DNA of 64,000 nucleotides from Rhodococcus sp. ARC_M6 (GTDB taxonomy: Bacteria > Actinomycetota > Actinomycetes > Mycobacteriales > Mycobacteriaceae): assembly GCF_022810305.1 (NCBI RefSeq), contig NZ_JALGQH010000003.1:248001-312000 (forward strand), given 5' to 3'. A program made the translations under genes and the position numbers. Shown piece after piece: positions 49,970 to 59,764 of the stretch; the first letter of the stretch is position 1; each line of letters opens with the position of its first letter. A model generated the notes under the pieces. It ran no database searches. It had not been told where the DNA came from and worked only from the letters and a program-made list of their open reading frames with translations.

Positions 49970-52900
49970 ATGTTCTCCAAAGTGCTTGTCGCCAACCGAG
50001 GCGAAATCGCAATCCGCGCATTCCGCGCCGCCTACGAACTAGGCGCCGGAACCGTGGCCGTGTTCCCTCACGAGGACCGGAACTCGATCCACCGGTCCAA
50101 AGCCGACGAGAGCTATCAGATCGGGGAGCAGGGTCACCCGGTTCGCGCGTATCTCTCAGTGCCCGAGATTGTTTCTGCTGCAGTGAAGTCCGATGCTGAT
50201 GCGATTTACCCCGGCTACGGATTTCTGTCGGAAAACCCCGAACTTGCGGCAGCATGCACCGAGATGGGTATCACGTTTGTGGGGCCGTCGGCCGAGGTAC
50301 TGGAGTTGACGGGAAACAAGGCCCGCGCAATCGCAGCGGCGCGAGCAGCGGGACTACCAGTTCTCGCGTCTTCTGAACCGTCCACCGATATCGATGCGCT
50401 GATGACTGCTTCGGATTCGATGGAATTTCCGATCTTCGTGAAGGCAGTTGCTGGTGGCGGTGGGCGAGGGATGCGTCGTGTCTCCGAATATTCTCAGTTG
50501 AGGGAATCCATCGAAGCAGCTGCCCGCGAAGCGGAGTCGGCGTTCGGCGATGCCACGGTGTTTCTCGAGCAGGCAGTGATCGATCCTCGTCATATCGAGG
50601 TACAGATTCTCGCCGACAGTGAGGGCAATGTCATCCACTTGTTCGAGCGCGACTGCAGCGTGCAGCGACGTCACCAGAAGGTTGTCGAATTGGCACCCGC
50701 CCCGAACCTTCCCGCCGGCCTGCGTGAGAAGATCTGCGCTGACGCGGTTGCGTTTGCCAAGGCGATCAATTACTCGTGTGCCGGTACTGTCGAGTTCCTA
50801 CTCGACACCCGTGGCAATCATGTGTTCATCGAGATGAATCCGCGAATCCAGTTCGAGCACACTGTCACTGAAGAAGTGACCGATGTCGATCTGGTTCAGG
50901 CCCAGCTCCGAATCGCGTCGGGTGAGACGCTGTCCGATCTCGGACTGAGGCAGGAATCGATTGTCCTGCGAGGCGCGGCACTGCAATTGCGCATCACGAC
51001 CGAAGACCCTGCCAACGGATTCCGTCCAGACACCGGGCGCATCACGGCCTACCGCACACCGGGTGGTGCCGGGGTCCGCCTCGACGGCGGCGCGACACTC
51101 GGTGCGGAAGTCGGTGCGCATTTCGATTCCATGCTGGTCAAACTGACGTGCCGCGGACGAGATCTCCCCACAGCCATCTCGCGGGCCAGACGCGCGGTTA
51201 CCGAATTCCGCATTCGGGGTGTTTTCACCAATATTCCCTTCCTGCAGGCGGTTCTCGACGATGCTGACTTCCGCGCGGGTGAGGTGACGACATCTTTCAT
51301 CGAGGAGCGTCCGGGACTTCTCACGTCAGGGGCATCTGCAGACAGGGGAACGAAGATCCTCACGTATCTTGCCGACGTGACGGTGAACCGGCCGCACGGC
51401 GAACGGCCGTCGAAAGGCTATCCGCACGAAAAACTTCCGAAGATCGATCTGACTGCGGCACCGAAAGACGGTTCCAAGCAGCGACTCGTGAAATTGGGTC
51501 CGGCAGGTTTTGCTGCGGCACTCCGTGAGCAGAAGGCAGTGGCCGTCACGGATACGACCTTCCGTGACGCGCATCAGTCACTGCTCGCGACCCGGGTTCG
51601 CACCAGTGGTCTCCTCGCAGTAGCCGGCCACGTGTCCCGGATGACTCCGGAACTGTTATCTATCGAAGCCTGGGGCGGTGCGACTTACGATGTGGCGCTT
51701 CGCTTCTTGAAGGAAGACCCCTGGGAGAGACTCGCAGCGCTGCGTGAGGCGGTACCGAATATCTGCCTGCAGATGCTACTTCGTGGCCGTAACACCGTCG
51801 GGTACACGCCGTATCCGGAAAAGGTGACTTCGGCGTTCGTTCAGGAAGCTGCGCGGACTGGAGTCGATATCTTTCGAATCTTCGACGCGCTCAACAACGT
51901 TGATCAAATGCGTCCGGCGATCGATGCGGTGCTCGAGACCGGAACGGCGGTTGCGGAAGTGGCGCTGAGTTACACCGGCGATCTGTCGGATCCTGGGGAG
52001 ACGCTCTACACACTCGACTACTATCTCCGCCTGGCGGAGGAGATCGTGGATGCGGGAGCACACGTTCTGGCGATCAAGGACATGGCCGGATTGCTGCGTG
52101 CACCCGCCGCCGCGACCCTTGTTTCCGCACTGCGTAGCAACTTCGATCTTCCGGTTCATGTGCACACCCACGACACTCCGGGTGGTCAGCTCGCGACTTA
52201 CCTGGCGGCGTGGCAGGCCGGCGCCGACGCCGTAGACGGTGCATCCGCTCCGATGGCAGGAACCACGAGTCAGCCCGCACTGTCGGCGATCGTAGCTGCG
52301 GCAGCGCATTCCGAATTTGACACCGGGATTGATCTGCAGGCCGTATGCGACCTCGAACCTTACTGGGAATCTCTGCGAAAGGTGTACGCACCGTTCGAGT
52401 CCGGCATCCCGGCGCCGACCGGACGTGTGTACACACACGAGATCCCCGGCGGTCAACTCTCGAATCTGCGCACGCAGGCAGCGGCATTGGGTCTCGGAGA
52501 CCGTTTCGAGGACGTCGAGTCGAAGTATGCGGCGGCCGATCGAATGCTTGGCCGCTTGGTCAAGGTGACGCCGTCGTCGAAGGTGGTCGGAGACTTGGCC
52601 CTTCACCTCGTAGGTACGGGTGTGAGTGCTGACGAGTTTGCCGCGGATCCCGCGAAGTTCGACCTTCCCGAATCAGTGATCGGTTTTCTGCGTGGTGAAC
52701 TCGGTACTCCTCCAGCGGGTTGGCCAGAGCCGTTTCGCACCAAGGCATTGGCGGGCCGTGGTCAGGCAAAGCCGGAAGCCGAGTTGACAGCCGACGACAC
52801 CAAGGCCCTGCACGGTGAATCTGCCGAAGTCCGATCGACGTTGAATCGGTTGCTGTTCCCCGGTCCGACACAGGAATTCCTGGATCATCGTGAGCAGTAC

Positions 52901-53353
52901 GGTGATACTTCACGGCTTTCCGCCAACCAGTTCTTCTACGGGTTGCGACGCGGTGAGGAGCACCGTGTGAAACTCGATCGCGGAGTGGAATTGATCATCG
53001 GACTGGAGGCGATCTCCGAACCGGACGAACGGGGATTCCGCACGGTGATGTGCATCATCAACGGTCAGTTGCGGCCGGTGTCGGTTCGCGATCGCAGCAT
53101 GGCTGATACAGTTCCGGCCGCGGAGAAGGCTGACCGGAACATTGTCGGGCATGTCCCCGCGCCCTTCGCCGGCGTCGTCACGCTGACCGTTGAACCGGGT
53201 CAGCAGGTTGCCGCGGGTGACTCAGTCGCGACCATCGAGGCGATGAAGATGGAGGCAGCTATCACGGCGCCGTGTGCCGGCGTGGTGAGCAGACTTGCGA
53301 TTGCGGCACTGGCTCAGGTCGAGGGTAGTGACTTGTTGTTGGTAATCGAGTAG
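49970..53353 (+). CDS. pyc: Pyruvate carboxylase
   Basis: An 1127-residue biotin enzyme that carboxylates pyruvate to oxaloacetate. The biotin carboxylase domain (about 1-450) begins V-L-V-A-N-R-G-E-I-A-I-R and has the Gly-rich V-A-G-G-G-G-R-G-M-R loop near 160. The carboxyltransferase domain (about 540-820) has T-F-R-D-A-H-Q-S-L, then A-I-K-D-M-A-G-L-L with the carboxylated Lys. The biotin domain (about 1055-1127) has E-A-M-K-M-E-A. ATG 49970 is chosen since the family starts there; GAGG lies upstream. Oxaloacetate is also the PrpC co-substrate, linking it to the preceding operon. Confidence 0.95.
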   Translation: MFSKVLVANRGEIAIRAFRAAYELGAGTVAVFPHEDRNSIHRSKADESYQIGEQGHPVRAYLSVPEIVSAAVKSDADAIYPGYGFLSENPELAAACTEMGITFVGPSAEVLELTGNKARAIAAARAAGLPVLASSEPSTDIDALMTASDSMEFPIFVKAVAGGGGRGMRRVSEYSQLRESIEAAAREAESAFGDATVFLEQAVIDPRHIEVQILADSEGNVIHLFERDCSVQRRHQKVVELAPAPNLPAGLREKICADAVAFAKAINYSCAGTVEFLLDTRGNHVFIEMNPRIQFEHTVTEEVTDVDLVQAQLRIASGETLSDLGLRQESIVLRGAALQLRITTEDPANGFRPDTGRITAYRTPGGAGVRLDGGATLGAEVGAHFDSMLVKLTCRGRDLPTAISRARRAVTEFRIRGVFTNIPFLQAVLDDADFRAGEVTTSFIEERPGLLTSGASADRGTKILTYLADVTVNRPHGERPSKGYPHEKLPKIDLTAAPKDGSKQRLVKLGPAGFAAALREQKAVAVTDTTFRDAHQSLLATRVRTSGLLAVAGHVSRMTPELLSIEAWGGATYDVALRFLKEDPWERLAALREAVPNICLQMLLRGRNTVGYTPYPEKVTSAFVQEAARTGVDIFRIFDALNNVDQMRPAIDAVLETGTAVAEVALSYTGDLSDPGETLYTLDYYLRLAEEIVDAGAHVLAIKDMAGLLRAPAAATLVSALRSNFDLPVHVHTHDTPGGQLATYLAAWQAGADAVDGASAPMAGTTSQPALSAIVAAAAHSEFDTGIDLQAVCDLEPYWESLRKVYAPFESGIPAPTGRVYTHEIPGGQLSNLRTQAAALGLGDRFEDVESKYAAADRMLGRLVKVTPSSKVVGDLALHLVGTGVSADEFAADPAKFDLPESVIGFLRGELGTPPAGWPEPFRTKALAGRGQAKPEAELTADDTKALHGESAEVRSTLNRLLFPGPTQEFLDHREQYGDTSRLSANQFFYGLRRGEEHRVKLDRGVELIIGLEAISEPDERGFRTVMCIINGQLRPVSVRDRSMADTVPAAEKADRNIVGHVPAPFAGVVTLTVEPGQQVAAGDSVATIEAMKMEAAITAPCAGVVSRLAIAALAQVEGSDLLLVIE

Positions 53354-53444
53354 TCGTAGCGGATCGGGAAGTTGCAGCTGGACCGCGGGGGCAATGAGAG
53401 GAATTTAGCACTGCCAGGCTGGACGGCCGGGTCACCCGTCTGAG

Positions 53445-53474
53445 CTCCCGAGTGCTCTTGCGCTCGGGAGTTCT
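53445..53474 (+). terminator. Hairpin terminator after pyc
   Basis: An 11-bp stem with one wobble (53445-53455 with 53460-53470), a TCTT loop and a short T-rich run after it (TTCTCT). It lies 91 bases after the pyc stop codon. Confidence 0.75.
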
Positions 53475-53543
53475 CTCGATAGTGTGGATGGAGGTGCGAA
53501 CGACCGCAGCATCCGGCGTCTCGGTCGATCAGGGGAGATGACG

Positions 53544-54425
53544 ATGGATATCGGATTTCTGGGTCTGGGAACCATGGGACGACCCATTGCGCGGAATCTG
53601 GCCAAAGCCGGACACCAGGTCAAGGCGTGGAACCGAACACCTGGTCGGGCCGCGAGCATCGTCGAATGTGGTGGCACAGAGGTGTTCGACGCATCCGAAG
53701 CGTTGGCGAATGACGTCGTGATGAGCATGCTGGCCAATGATCAGGCCTTCGAAAACAACGTCTTGAACGAGCAGGCGTTGCGCGCGCTGCCGGCAGGCGC
53801 TGTCTACGTCAATCTCGCTACTGTGAGCCCGACACTAGCTCGCACGGCGGCAGCAACTCTTGCGGTACACGGGGTCCAGTATCTGTCCGCGCCGGTTTTC
53901 GGGCGGGCCGACGCGGCAGACGCTGCTGCGCTCACGGTACTGGTGGCGGGAGATGTAGAGGCGATTGCCAAGGTCGACTCGCTGCTCGCAGTCATCGGAC
54001 GCCGGATGTGGAATGTGGGTGATGAACCAGCGCAGGCCAACGTCTTCAAGATTCTGGGAAACTATCTGATTGCCAACGCAATTCAAGCTATATCCGAAGC
54101 AACTACGTTGGCCGAGAAGCTCGGGGGTTCACCGGAACAGTTGATGGAGATCATGAACGACAGCCTGTTTCCCGGCGCGGTCTACGGCGGATACGGATCG
54201 ATGATTGCCAAACGTGATTACGAGCCGGTCGGATTCAGCGTTGAGTTGGGTCTCAAGGACGTACGACTCGCGCTCGCGGAGGCGCGAGATCAGCAGGTGC
54301 CACTGGCGTTCGGTTCCCAGCTGGAGAATATTTTTGTCGACGCCTTGGCTCACGGCCAGGGTGCGCTCGACTGGGCGTCGGTGGCCGAGGCGACGCGTCG
54401 TCGCGCCGGTGTCGACCCGAAATAG
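53544..54425 (+). CDS. NAD(P)-dependent beta-hydroxyacid dehydrogenase
   Basis: A 293-residue member of the 3-hydroxyisobutyrate dehydrogenase/6-phosphogluconate dehydrogenase superfamily. The Rossmann motif G-F-L-G-L-G-T-M-G-R-P is at residues 4-14, N-R-T near 33 marks NADP preference, and the catalytic region has F-K-I-L-G-N-Y-L with the conserved Lys and Asn near 170. The usual substrate-binding G-P-V-S-G-G reads A-P-V-F-G-R, so the substrate may be unusual; imine-reductase-like members also deviate here. ATG 53544 has GGGGAG 6 bases upstream. The tetR gene follows by 81 bases. Confidence 0.85.
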   Translation: MDIGFLGLGTMGRPIARNLAKAGHQVKAWNRTPGRAASIVECGGTEVFDASEALANDVVMSMLANDQAFENNVLNEQALRALPAGAVYVNLATVSPTLARTAAATLAVHGVQYLSAPVFGRADAADAAALTVLVAGDVEAIAKVDSLLAVIGRRMWNVGDEPAQANVFKILGNYLIANAIQAISEATTLAEKLGGSPEQLMEIMNDSLFPGAVYGGYGSMIAKRDYEPVGFSVELGLKDVRLALAEARDQQVPLAFGSQLENIFVDALAHGQGALDWASVAEATRRRAGVDPK

Positions 54426-54506
54426 GATCTTGCCTCCCGAATCGACCGAGGGTCGGACCTCGAGATTGCTGCGGCGAATATCGCTGGATAGCCACCGATC
54501 AGCGAC

Positions 54507-55148
54507 TTGGTGAATTACCGTGACTCCGTGATTGCACATAGCGATGAACCCCCGATGAGCATGGAGCTCATGAACGCCGGCCAACTAGAGCGGCGTCATC
54601 GCCTGACGTGCACTGTAATCGAGATGCTGACACAGATTCCGTCGGATCGTATTCAGATGAAGGACGTATCCGAACGGTCGGGCGTGGCTCTCGGAACTCT
54701 GTACCGCTACTTTCCGAAGAAGCAACAACTCCTCGCGGCGGCAATGGTCGAGTGGAGCGGCCTTCACGTGAAACAGCGCGCAGTGCAGGAGGATCCCCGG
54801 ATGGATGACCTCGGCGTCTGTGAGCGTGTACTTCTCCTGCATCGCCGTGAAATGAAGGCGTTTCAACGGCGACCGAACTTTGCCCGTCTGGAGATCGAAC
54901 TTCATTCATCGGCAGACGAATTCGTGATCGAGACGCTGGATCAGCGTGCGGCAGCACATCGGACCGTGATGTTCGAACTGATGGATGGCGTTCCGGCGGA
55001 AGTCGCGCGCGTAACTTCCCTCGCCGTGGGTGGCACGATGTTGACCGCGCTGGCGCTGTGGAGCGGCGGGCGGATTGGATTCGCCGAGGCGCAGCGCAAT
55101 GTCGAAGACGTCATTTCGCTGGTTCTCCGTGTCTGCCCAGATATTTAG
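54507..55148 (+). CDS. TetR family regulator
   Basis: A TetR protein of up to 213 residues with the DNA-binding helix-turn-helix D-R-I-Q-M-K-D-V-S-E-R-S-G-V-A-L-G-T-L-Y-R-Y-F, followed by a helical ligand domain (L-H-R-R-E-M-K-A-F-Q-R-R and S-A-D-E-F-V-I-E-T). The start is uncertain: TTG 54507 or GTG 54510 give the longest frame, and GTG 54528 or ATG 54555 are alternatives; no Shine-Dalgarno decides it. It follows the dehydrogenase gene and could regulate it or the downstream substrate-binding gene. The 249 bases after it hold no recognisable feature. Confidence 0.82.
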   Translation: MVNYRDSVIAHSDEPPMSMELMNAGQLERRHRLTCTVIEMLTQIPSDRIQMKDVSERSGVALGTLYRYFPKKQQLLAAAMVEWSGLHVKQRAVQEDPRMDDLGVCERVLLLHRREMKAFQRRPNFARLEIELHSSADEFVIETLDQRAAAHRTVMFELMDGVPAEVARVTSLAVGGTMLTALALWSGGRIGFAEAQRNVEDVISLVLRVCPDI

Positions 55149-55397
55149 AATCTGATTTCAGCCTTTTGTGAAACGTCAATCGGCGGAGATCACGGACAGT
55201 TCGACGGAAATTAGCTGATGGCAGCATCTTTTGGCAGCAATTCCTGATGTGCTGGCCATTGGTTCAGATCTGCATGATTCGGTCAATTTCTAGAATTCGC
55301 ATACAGAAACGGCGGCGGTCGTCTATCAATGGACCGATGACCAATTGGGGTGGACGGCTGTGACGAGCCAGAATCCGGGAAGCTGAAAGTAGGTCGA

Positions 55398-56996
55398 ATG
55401 AGAAGCTCGTACGGGGTTCGTGCTCGAATCTGGATGGTTGTACTCGCGTCGGCAGCACTCGTCGTGACGTCCTGCGCCGGTAACAGTGGCGGCGAGACGA
55501 CGGATGCGTCGGACGTCACGATCGGCGTCGTCGGCAATCAAGGCGACGGCGGGGATCCGAAGTCCGGCGGTGAGGTGTCGTTTGCGACCTACAACGGAAT
55601 CAGTAGCCTCGATCCAGCAGATCGGCAGGACGGTGGGGCTTCCGGCGGCAGTGAAATGGCCGCAATCTACGACCTCTTGATGCGCTTCGATACCGAAGCC
55701 GGACAATATGTTCCGCAGTTGGCGCAGTCTTTGTCCGCGAACGCTGATAACACCGTGTGGACGCTGAAGCTCCGAGACGGTGCCACGTTCAGCGACGGTA
55801 CCCCGGTGGACAGTGCAGCTGTTCTCTGGAGCATCGACCACTACCTGCAGAAGAAGGGCACTCACTCGCAGGTCTGGAAAACGACTGTGCGAGAGACGAA
55901 TGCACCTGATTCGAGCACCATCGTGTTCACGCTCGTTCAGCCGTGGGACGAGTTCCCGATTATGTTCACCACCGGTCCCGGCATGATCGTCGCGCCGTCA
56001 TCGATGGCTACCGGTACTTTTGCTCCCGTCGGAGCGGGGCCGTTCACAGTCGAGAAGTTCGCATCTCAGGACGAACTCGTTCTTGCGGCTCGTCCGACGT
56101 ACTGGGATGGCGCACCGTATCTCGAGAAGCTTCGCTTCCCGGCAATTGTGAACGAGCAGGCCAAACTCGAAGGTCTACACACGGACGGCGTTCAGGTTGC
56201 GTATCTGCGGTCTCCGGACTACATGCACGAAGCTCTCGAGGCCGGCGATCCTGGATTTGTGACGTCGGCGAGCATGGCCGGTGTGTTGGCCATCAACCAG
56301 CGCGAGGACCGCGCGGCAAAGGACGTACGTGTCCGTCAGGCGATTGTTGCTGCAGTAGATCCGAATTCGTTCAACGAGCGAGTTCAAGGCGGATTCGGGG
56401 CGCCGGGAACCGACATGTTTGCGCCGTGGTCCAAGTGGCACGGATCCGTACCGGGCAACGGCTACGATCCCGAGGCTGCAAAGAAGTATCTGGCCGAGGC
56501 AAAAGCTGACGGTTACGACGGCAAGCTCACCTACGTTGGGATGAATGATCCAGGGACGCAACGAAGTGCGCTGGCTTTCCAATCGATGTTGCAGGCAGTC
56601 GGTTTCACCGTGGACATCTCCTACGCCACCAGTATCAACGATTTGATCTCCCGGCAGTTCGCAAAACATGATTTCGATATCTCGTACACGGGGTTCAATA
56701 TCTTGGAGCAGTCTCCGTACACGCGGATGTACGGCAACCTGTTCAGTGAATCGCCGTCAAACATCTTGGGGTACAAGAACCCTCAGATGGACCAGTTGTT
56801 GAGCCAGTTGCAGGCTGCAGCGGGTGTCGACCAGCGCAAGGCTGTCCTCGACGACATCCAGAAATTAGTCAACGACACTGCTCCGATGGCGGTAGTCAAC
56901 TCCAGCAAGGTGTTCATTGCGTGGGGCCAGAACGTGCACGGCGTGACACCGAGCGTGGACGGCATCATGCTCTTCGGCAATACCTGGTTGAACTGA
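55398..56996 (+). CDS. ABC transporter substrate-binding lipoprotein (family 5, peptide/opine type)
   Basis: A 532-residue exported lipoprotein. The signal peptide ends V-T-S-C-A-G, giving lipidation at the Cys near residue 25. The mature protein has the family 5 hallmarks L-K-L-R-D-G-A-T-F-S-D-G-T-P near 135, G-A-G-P-F-T-V-E near 212 and D-V-R-V-R-Q-A-I near 310. ATG 55398 has GAAAG and AGG upstream. No permease or ATPase gene is adjacent, so it is an orphan here. The fragment at bases 1-266 belongs to the same family. The stop is followed by the shared element 57003-57057. Confidence 0.88.
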   Translation: MRSSYGVRARIWMVVLASAALVVTSCAGNSGGETTDASDVTIGVVGNQGDGGDPKSGGEVSFATYNGISSLDPADRQDGGASGGSEMAAIYDLLMRFDTEAGQYVPQLAQSLSANADNTVWTLKLRDGATFSDGTPVDSAAVLWSIDHYLQKKGTHSQVWKTTVRETNAPDSSTIVFTLVQPWDEFPIMFTTGPGMIVAPSSMATGTFAPVGAGPFTVEKFASQDELVLAARPTYWDGAPYLEKLRFPAIVNEQAKLEGLHTDGVQVAYLRSPDYMHEALEAGDPGFVTSASMAGVLAINQREDRAAKDVRVRQAIVAAVDPNSFNERVQGGFGAPGTDMFAPWSKWHGSVPGNGYDPEAAKKYLAEAKADGYDGKLTYVGMNDPGTQRSALAFQSMLQAVGFTVDISYATSINDLISRQFAKHDFDISYTGFNILEQSPYTRMYGNLFSESPSNILGYKNPQMDQLLSQLQAAAGVDQRKAVLDDIQKLVNDTAPMAVVNSSKVFIAWGQNVHGVTPSVDGIMLFGNTWLN

Positions 56997-57002
56997 CCAT
57001 CG

Positions 57003-57057
57003 TGCGCCTTTCTGGTAGTGCCCACTACCAGAAAGGCGCACAGGGGCGAAGGCCCTA
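57003..57057 (-). repeat. Stop-codon-anchored double-hairpin element, copy 2
   Basis: Read on the minus strand it starts with the TAG stop of metE (57057-57055), then a short GGGCC-ttc-GCCCC hairpin, then a perfect 18-bp stem (57003-57020 with 57023-57040). It is the counterpart of 34135-34188, with compensatory differences in hairpin 2. It also separates metE from the convergent substrate-binding gene. Confidence 0.8.
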
Positions 57058-59319
57058 CAGTTCTGCTCGAACTAGCTTTGCGGCCTCGACGAGATTACGC
57101 AGCGAAGCTTCCACCTCAACGGGACCGCGAGTCTTCAGACCACAGTCCGGATTGACCCACAGTCGCTCCACCGGAACGGCTTCGAGCGCTTTGCGCAGCG
57201 AGGAGGCAATCTCGTCGACGCTCGGGACGCGCGGTGAATGGATGTCGTAGACACCCGGGCCGACGCCCAGATCGAATCCGACGGCGCTGAGGTCGTCGAG
57301 TACCTCCATGTGCGAGCGGGCGGCCTCGATCGAGGTGACGTCGGCGTCGAGGCCGGCGATCGCGCCGATTACTGCGCCGAACTCCGAATAGCACAGGTGC
57401 GTATGGATGGCGGTTGAGTCCGCCACTCCCGAAGTGGCTAAGCGGAATGATCCCACCGACCAGTCCAGGTATGCGGGTTGGTCGGCGGCACGAAGCGGGA
57501 GAAGTTCACGCAGGGCGGGTTCGTCGACCTGGATGATCCCGATTCCCGCGGCTTGCAGATCGACGGTCTCGTCTCGAATCGCCAGTGCTACTTGGTTGGC
57601 CGATTCTGACAGCGGCTGATCGTCACGAACGAACGACCACGCCAGAATAGTGACGGGTCCGGTGAGCATTCCCTTGACCGGCTTGTCGGTCAAGGATTGT
57701 GCGTACGTGATCCAGTCGACGGTCATCGGCTTCGGACGCGAGACATCGCCGTAGAGGATCGGCGGCCGCACGCAGCGTGTTCCGTACGACTGAACCCAGC
57801 CGCTGGCGGTTGCGAAGAATCCTTCGAGTTGTTCGGCGAAGTACTGCACCATGTCATTGCGCTCAGGTTCACCGTGAACGAGCACATCGAGGTCCAGCTT
57901 CTCCTGCAGAGCAACTACATCCGCGATCTCGGCGCGCATGCGATCGACGTACGCGATCTCGTCGATCTCACCCTTTCGCAGTGCCGCCCTCGCCACCCGA
58001 ATCTTCGACGTCTGGGGATACGATCCGATGGTGGTCGTGGGAAGCGGAGGGAGGGAGAGTAATTCGGCCTGCACTTTGCGTCGTTCGGCTGCCGGGGCGC
58101 GACCCGTGGCCGAATGGAGTACCGCGTCGAGGCGCCCACGGAGAGCTGAGTCGTTGAGCCGCCTGTCGTCCTTGCGCGTAGAGGCTGCAGCGCGTGCCAG
58201 TCCGAAATCATCCTCGACGGATTCACGACCCTCGTTCACTGCTGTCGCGAGTGTGACTACCTCCCGGACCTTTTCGGCACCGAAGGCAAGCCATGAACGA
58301 AGTGCTCTGTCCAGGCCAGGTTCTGCGTCGAGCGAGTAGGGAACGTGGAGGAGCGAGCACGAGGTGGAAACTGCGAGTTTGTCGACGCTGCCGAGTAGTG
58401 ATCCCAGCGTCGATAATGCGGAATCGAGATCGGTTCGCCAGATGTTGCGGCCGTCGACAACTCCGGCGACGACGAACTTGCGAGTCAGCTCCGGCACCGA
58501 ACCGATTGAATCGTGGCCAGCGACAAGGTCGATCGCAAAACCTTCGACATTGGTGGATGCGAGTGCAGGCAATGCGTCGCCCAGAGAACCAAAGTACGAG
58601 GCCAAGAGGATTGCCGGACGGCGGTCGAGTGACGAAAGATGTTCGTACACAGCCCGTGCTGCTTCGATCTCCTCGTCGGTGCGATCGCCGACGAGAGCGG
58701 GTTCGTCGATCTGGACCCATGTCGCGCCGGCGTCGGCGATCTTGCCGAGCAGATCCCCGTAGAGCGGTAAGAGTTCGTCGAGACGTGTGAGAAGCGGTTC
58801 GTCCGTTCCGACGGCCTTCGAGAGCAACAGGAAGGTGACGGGTCCGATGAGGACCGGGCGCGCCGGGATGCCGTCGGAAAGTGCTTCTGCGAGTTCGGTG
58901 AGTACCTTGGAAGGATCGAGTGCGAACGTAGTGGATGGTGAAATCTCGGGAACCAGGTAGTGGTAGTTGGTGTCGAACCACTTGGTCATCTCGAGCGGAG
59001 CGATCGTGTCAGTGCCGCGCGCTGCGGCGAAATATCGATCCAAGGGGTCGGTAACAGAGGCCACTCGTTCGGGGAGAGCGCCGAGAAGCGCTGCGGTGTC
59101 GAGCATCTGATCGTAGAAAGAAAACGTATTGACCGGAATTGAGTCGAGGCCGCGGTCACGGAGGTCGGCCAACCCTTGCCGGCGCAGATCACGGGCCACA
59201 CGCTGCAGAGCATCGGCGTCGATACGCCCTGCCCAGTAGCTTTCGGTTGCCCGCTTGAGTTCGCGATGAGGACCGATGCGCGGTGAGCCCAGCACGGTCG
59301 CGGTGAATGTAGTTGTCAC
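57055..59319 (-). CDS. metE: Cobalamin-independent methionine synthase
   Basis: A 754-residue enzyme transferring the methyl group of 5-methyltetrahydropteroyl-triglutamate to homocysteine. N-terminal half (about 1-380) and catalytic C-terminal half (about 420-754), with zinc ligands in H-T-H-L-C-Y-S-E-F near 642 and [10 protein letters not shown] near 730. GTG 59319 has GGAGAA about 7 bases upstream. The 5' leader contains a cobalamin riboswitch, so expression should fall when vitamin B12 is present and the B12-dependent MetH suffices. Confidence 0.95.
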   Translation of the reverse strand: MTTTFTATVLGSPRIGPHRELKRATESYWAGRIDADALQRVARDLRRQGLADLRDRGLDSIPVNTFSFYDQMLDTAALLGALPERVASVTDPLDRYFAAARGTDTIAPLEMTKWFDTNYHYLVPEISPSTTFALDPSKVLTELAEALSDGIPARPVLIGPVTFLLLSKAVGTDEPLLTRLDELLPLYGDLLGKIADAGATWVQIDEPALVGDRTDEEIEAARAVYEHLSSLDRRPAILLASYFGSLGDALPALASTNVEGFAIDLVAGHDSIGSVPELTRKFVVAGVVDGRNIWRTDLDSALSTLGSLLGSVDKLAVSTSCSLLHVPYSLDAEPGLDRALRSWLAFGAEKVREVVTLATAVNEGRESVEDDFGLARAAASTRKDDRRLNDSALRGRLDAVLHSATGRAPAAERRKVQAELLSLPPLPTTTIGSYPQTSKIRVARAALRKGEIDEIAYVDRMRAEIADVVALQEKLDLDVLVHGEPERNDMVQYFAEQLEGFFATASGWVQSYGTRCVRPPILYGDVSRPKPMTVDWITYAQSLTDKPVKGMLTGPVTILAWSFVRDDQPLSESANQVALAIRDETVDLQAAGIGIIQVDEPALRELLPLRAADQPAYLDWSVGSFRLATSGVADSTAIHTHLCYSEFGAVIGAIAGLDADVTSIEAARSHMEVLDDLSAVGFDLGVGPGVYDIHSPRVPSVDEIASSLRKALEAVPVERLWVNPDCGLKTRGPVEVEASLRNLVEAAKLVRAEL

Positions 59320-59381
59320 GGAATTTCTCCAGATTGCCAATGCACTGATGGCCACTGCCGGCAGACGGGTACACCTCACCG

Positions 59382-59463
59382 GGCCGCATTAAACGTGCGG
59401 CCTCTCTGAGATCTACTCGCCCATTCCTCGAGGCGGTGGACCGTCGGGCACGGCGTGCCCGAC
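59382..59463 (-). promoter_or_regulatory. Hairpins between the riboswitch and metE (expression platform candidates)
   Basis: Two perfect stems lie in the metE leader: a 10-bp arm pair at 59443-59463 directly after the B12 aptamer, and a 7-bp pair at 59382-59402 about 60 bases before the start codon. One is probably the switchable terminator or ribosome-site hairpin. The 445-base region between metE and the next gene is thus filled by leader structure. Confidence 0.5.
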
Positions 59464-59650
59464 ACAGTCGGCAGGTCTTCGGACTCGCGGGCTCCCGATC
59501 GACAATGATCGAACCTACTGGCCGTCGCTTCCCAGACAGATGCCCAGTGCATGTAGACGGCGGTCGTTCCTGCTTACCGCTGCGGGACAGTCCTGGATTT
59601 TCACCAGGTTCCCTCTCACTCCGTCAGCGTGAGCTGATGGAGCTTCGACG
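59455..59650 (-). promoter_or_regulatory. Cobalamin (B12) riboswitch
   Basis: On the minus strand the conserved cobalamin aptamer landmarks occur in order: G-GUGAAAAUCC-type segment with GGACUGUCCCGCAGCGG (59575-59607), GGUAAGCAGGAACGACCG, GCACUGGGCAUCUG, UCUGGGAAGCGACGG, and GAGUCCGAAGACCUGCC (59472-59488), the B12 box. The spacing is normal. It lies about 150 bases upstream of metE and should lower its expression when adenosyl- or methylcobalamin binds. Confidence 0.93.
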
Positions 59651-59764
59651 CCGGGAACGGTCTTCGGGGCTCCTCATTACCGTGCCAGGCGAACCAGCTG
59701 CATCGCCCAGCATAGGACACCGCAAATGGAAGGGAGTGTTCGCACGTCGCACGAGTGAAAGCCA

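Noticed and set aside
55285-55297. AATTTCTAGAATT near-palindrome upstream of the substrate-binding lipoprotein gene
   Set aside because: It is short and AT-rich with no matching site at the tetR gene; it could be chance.
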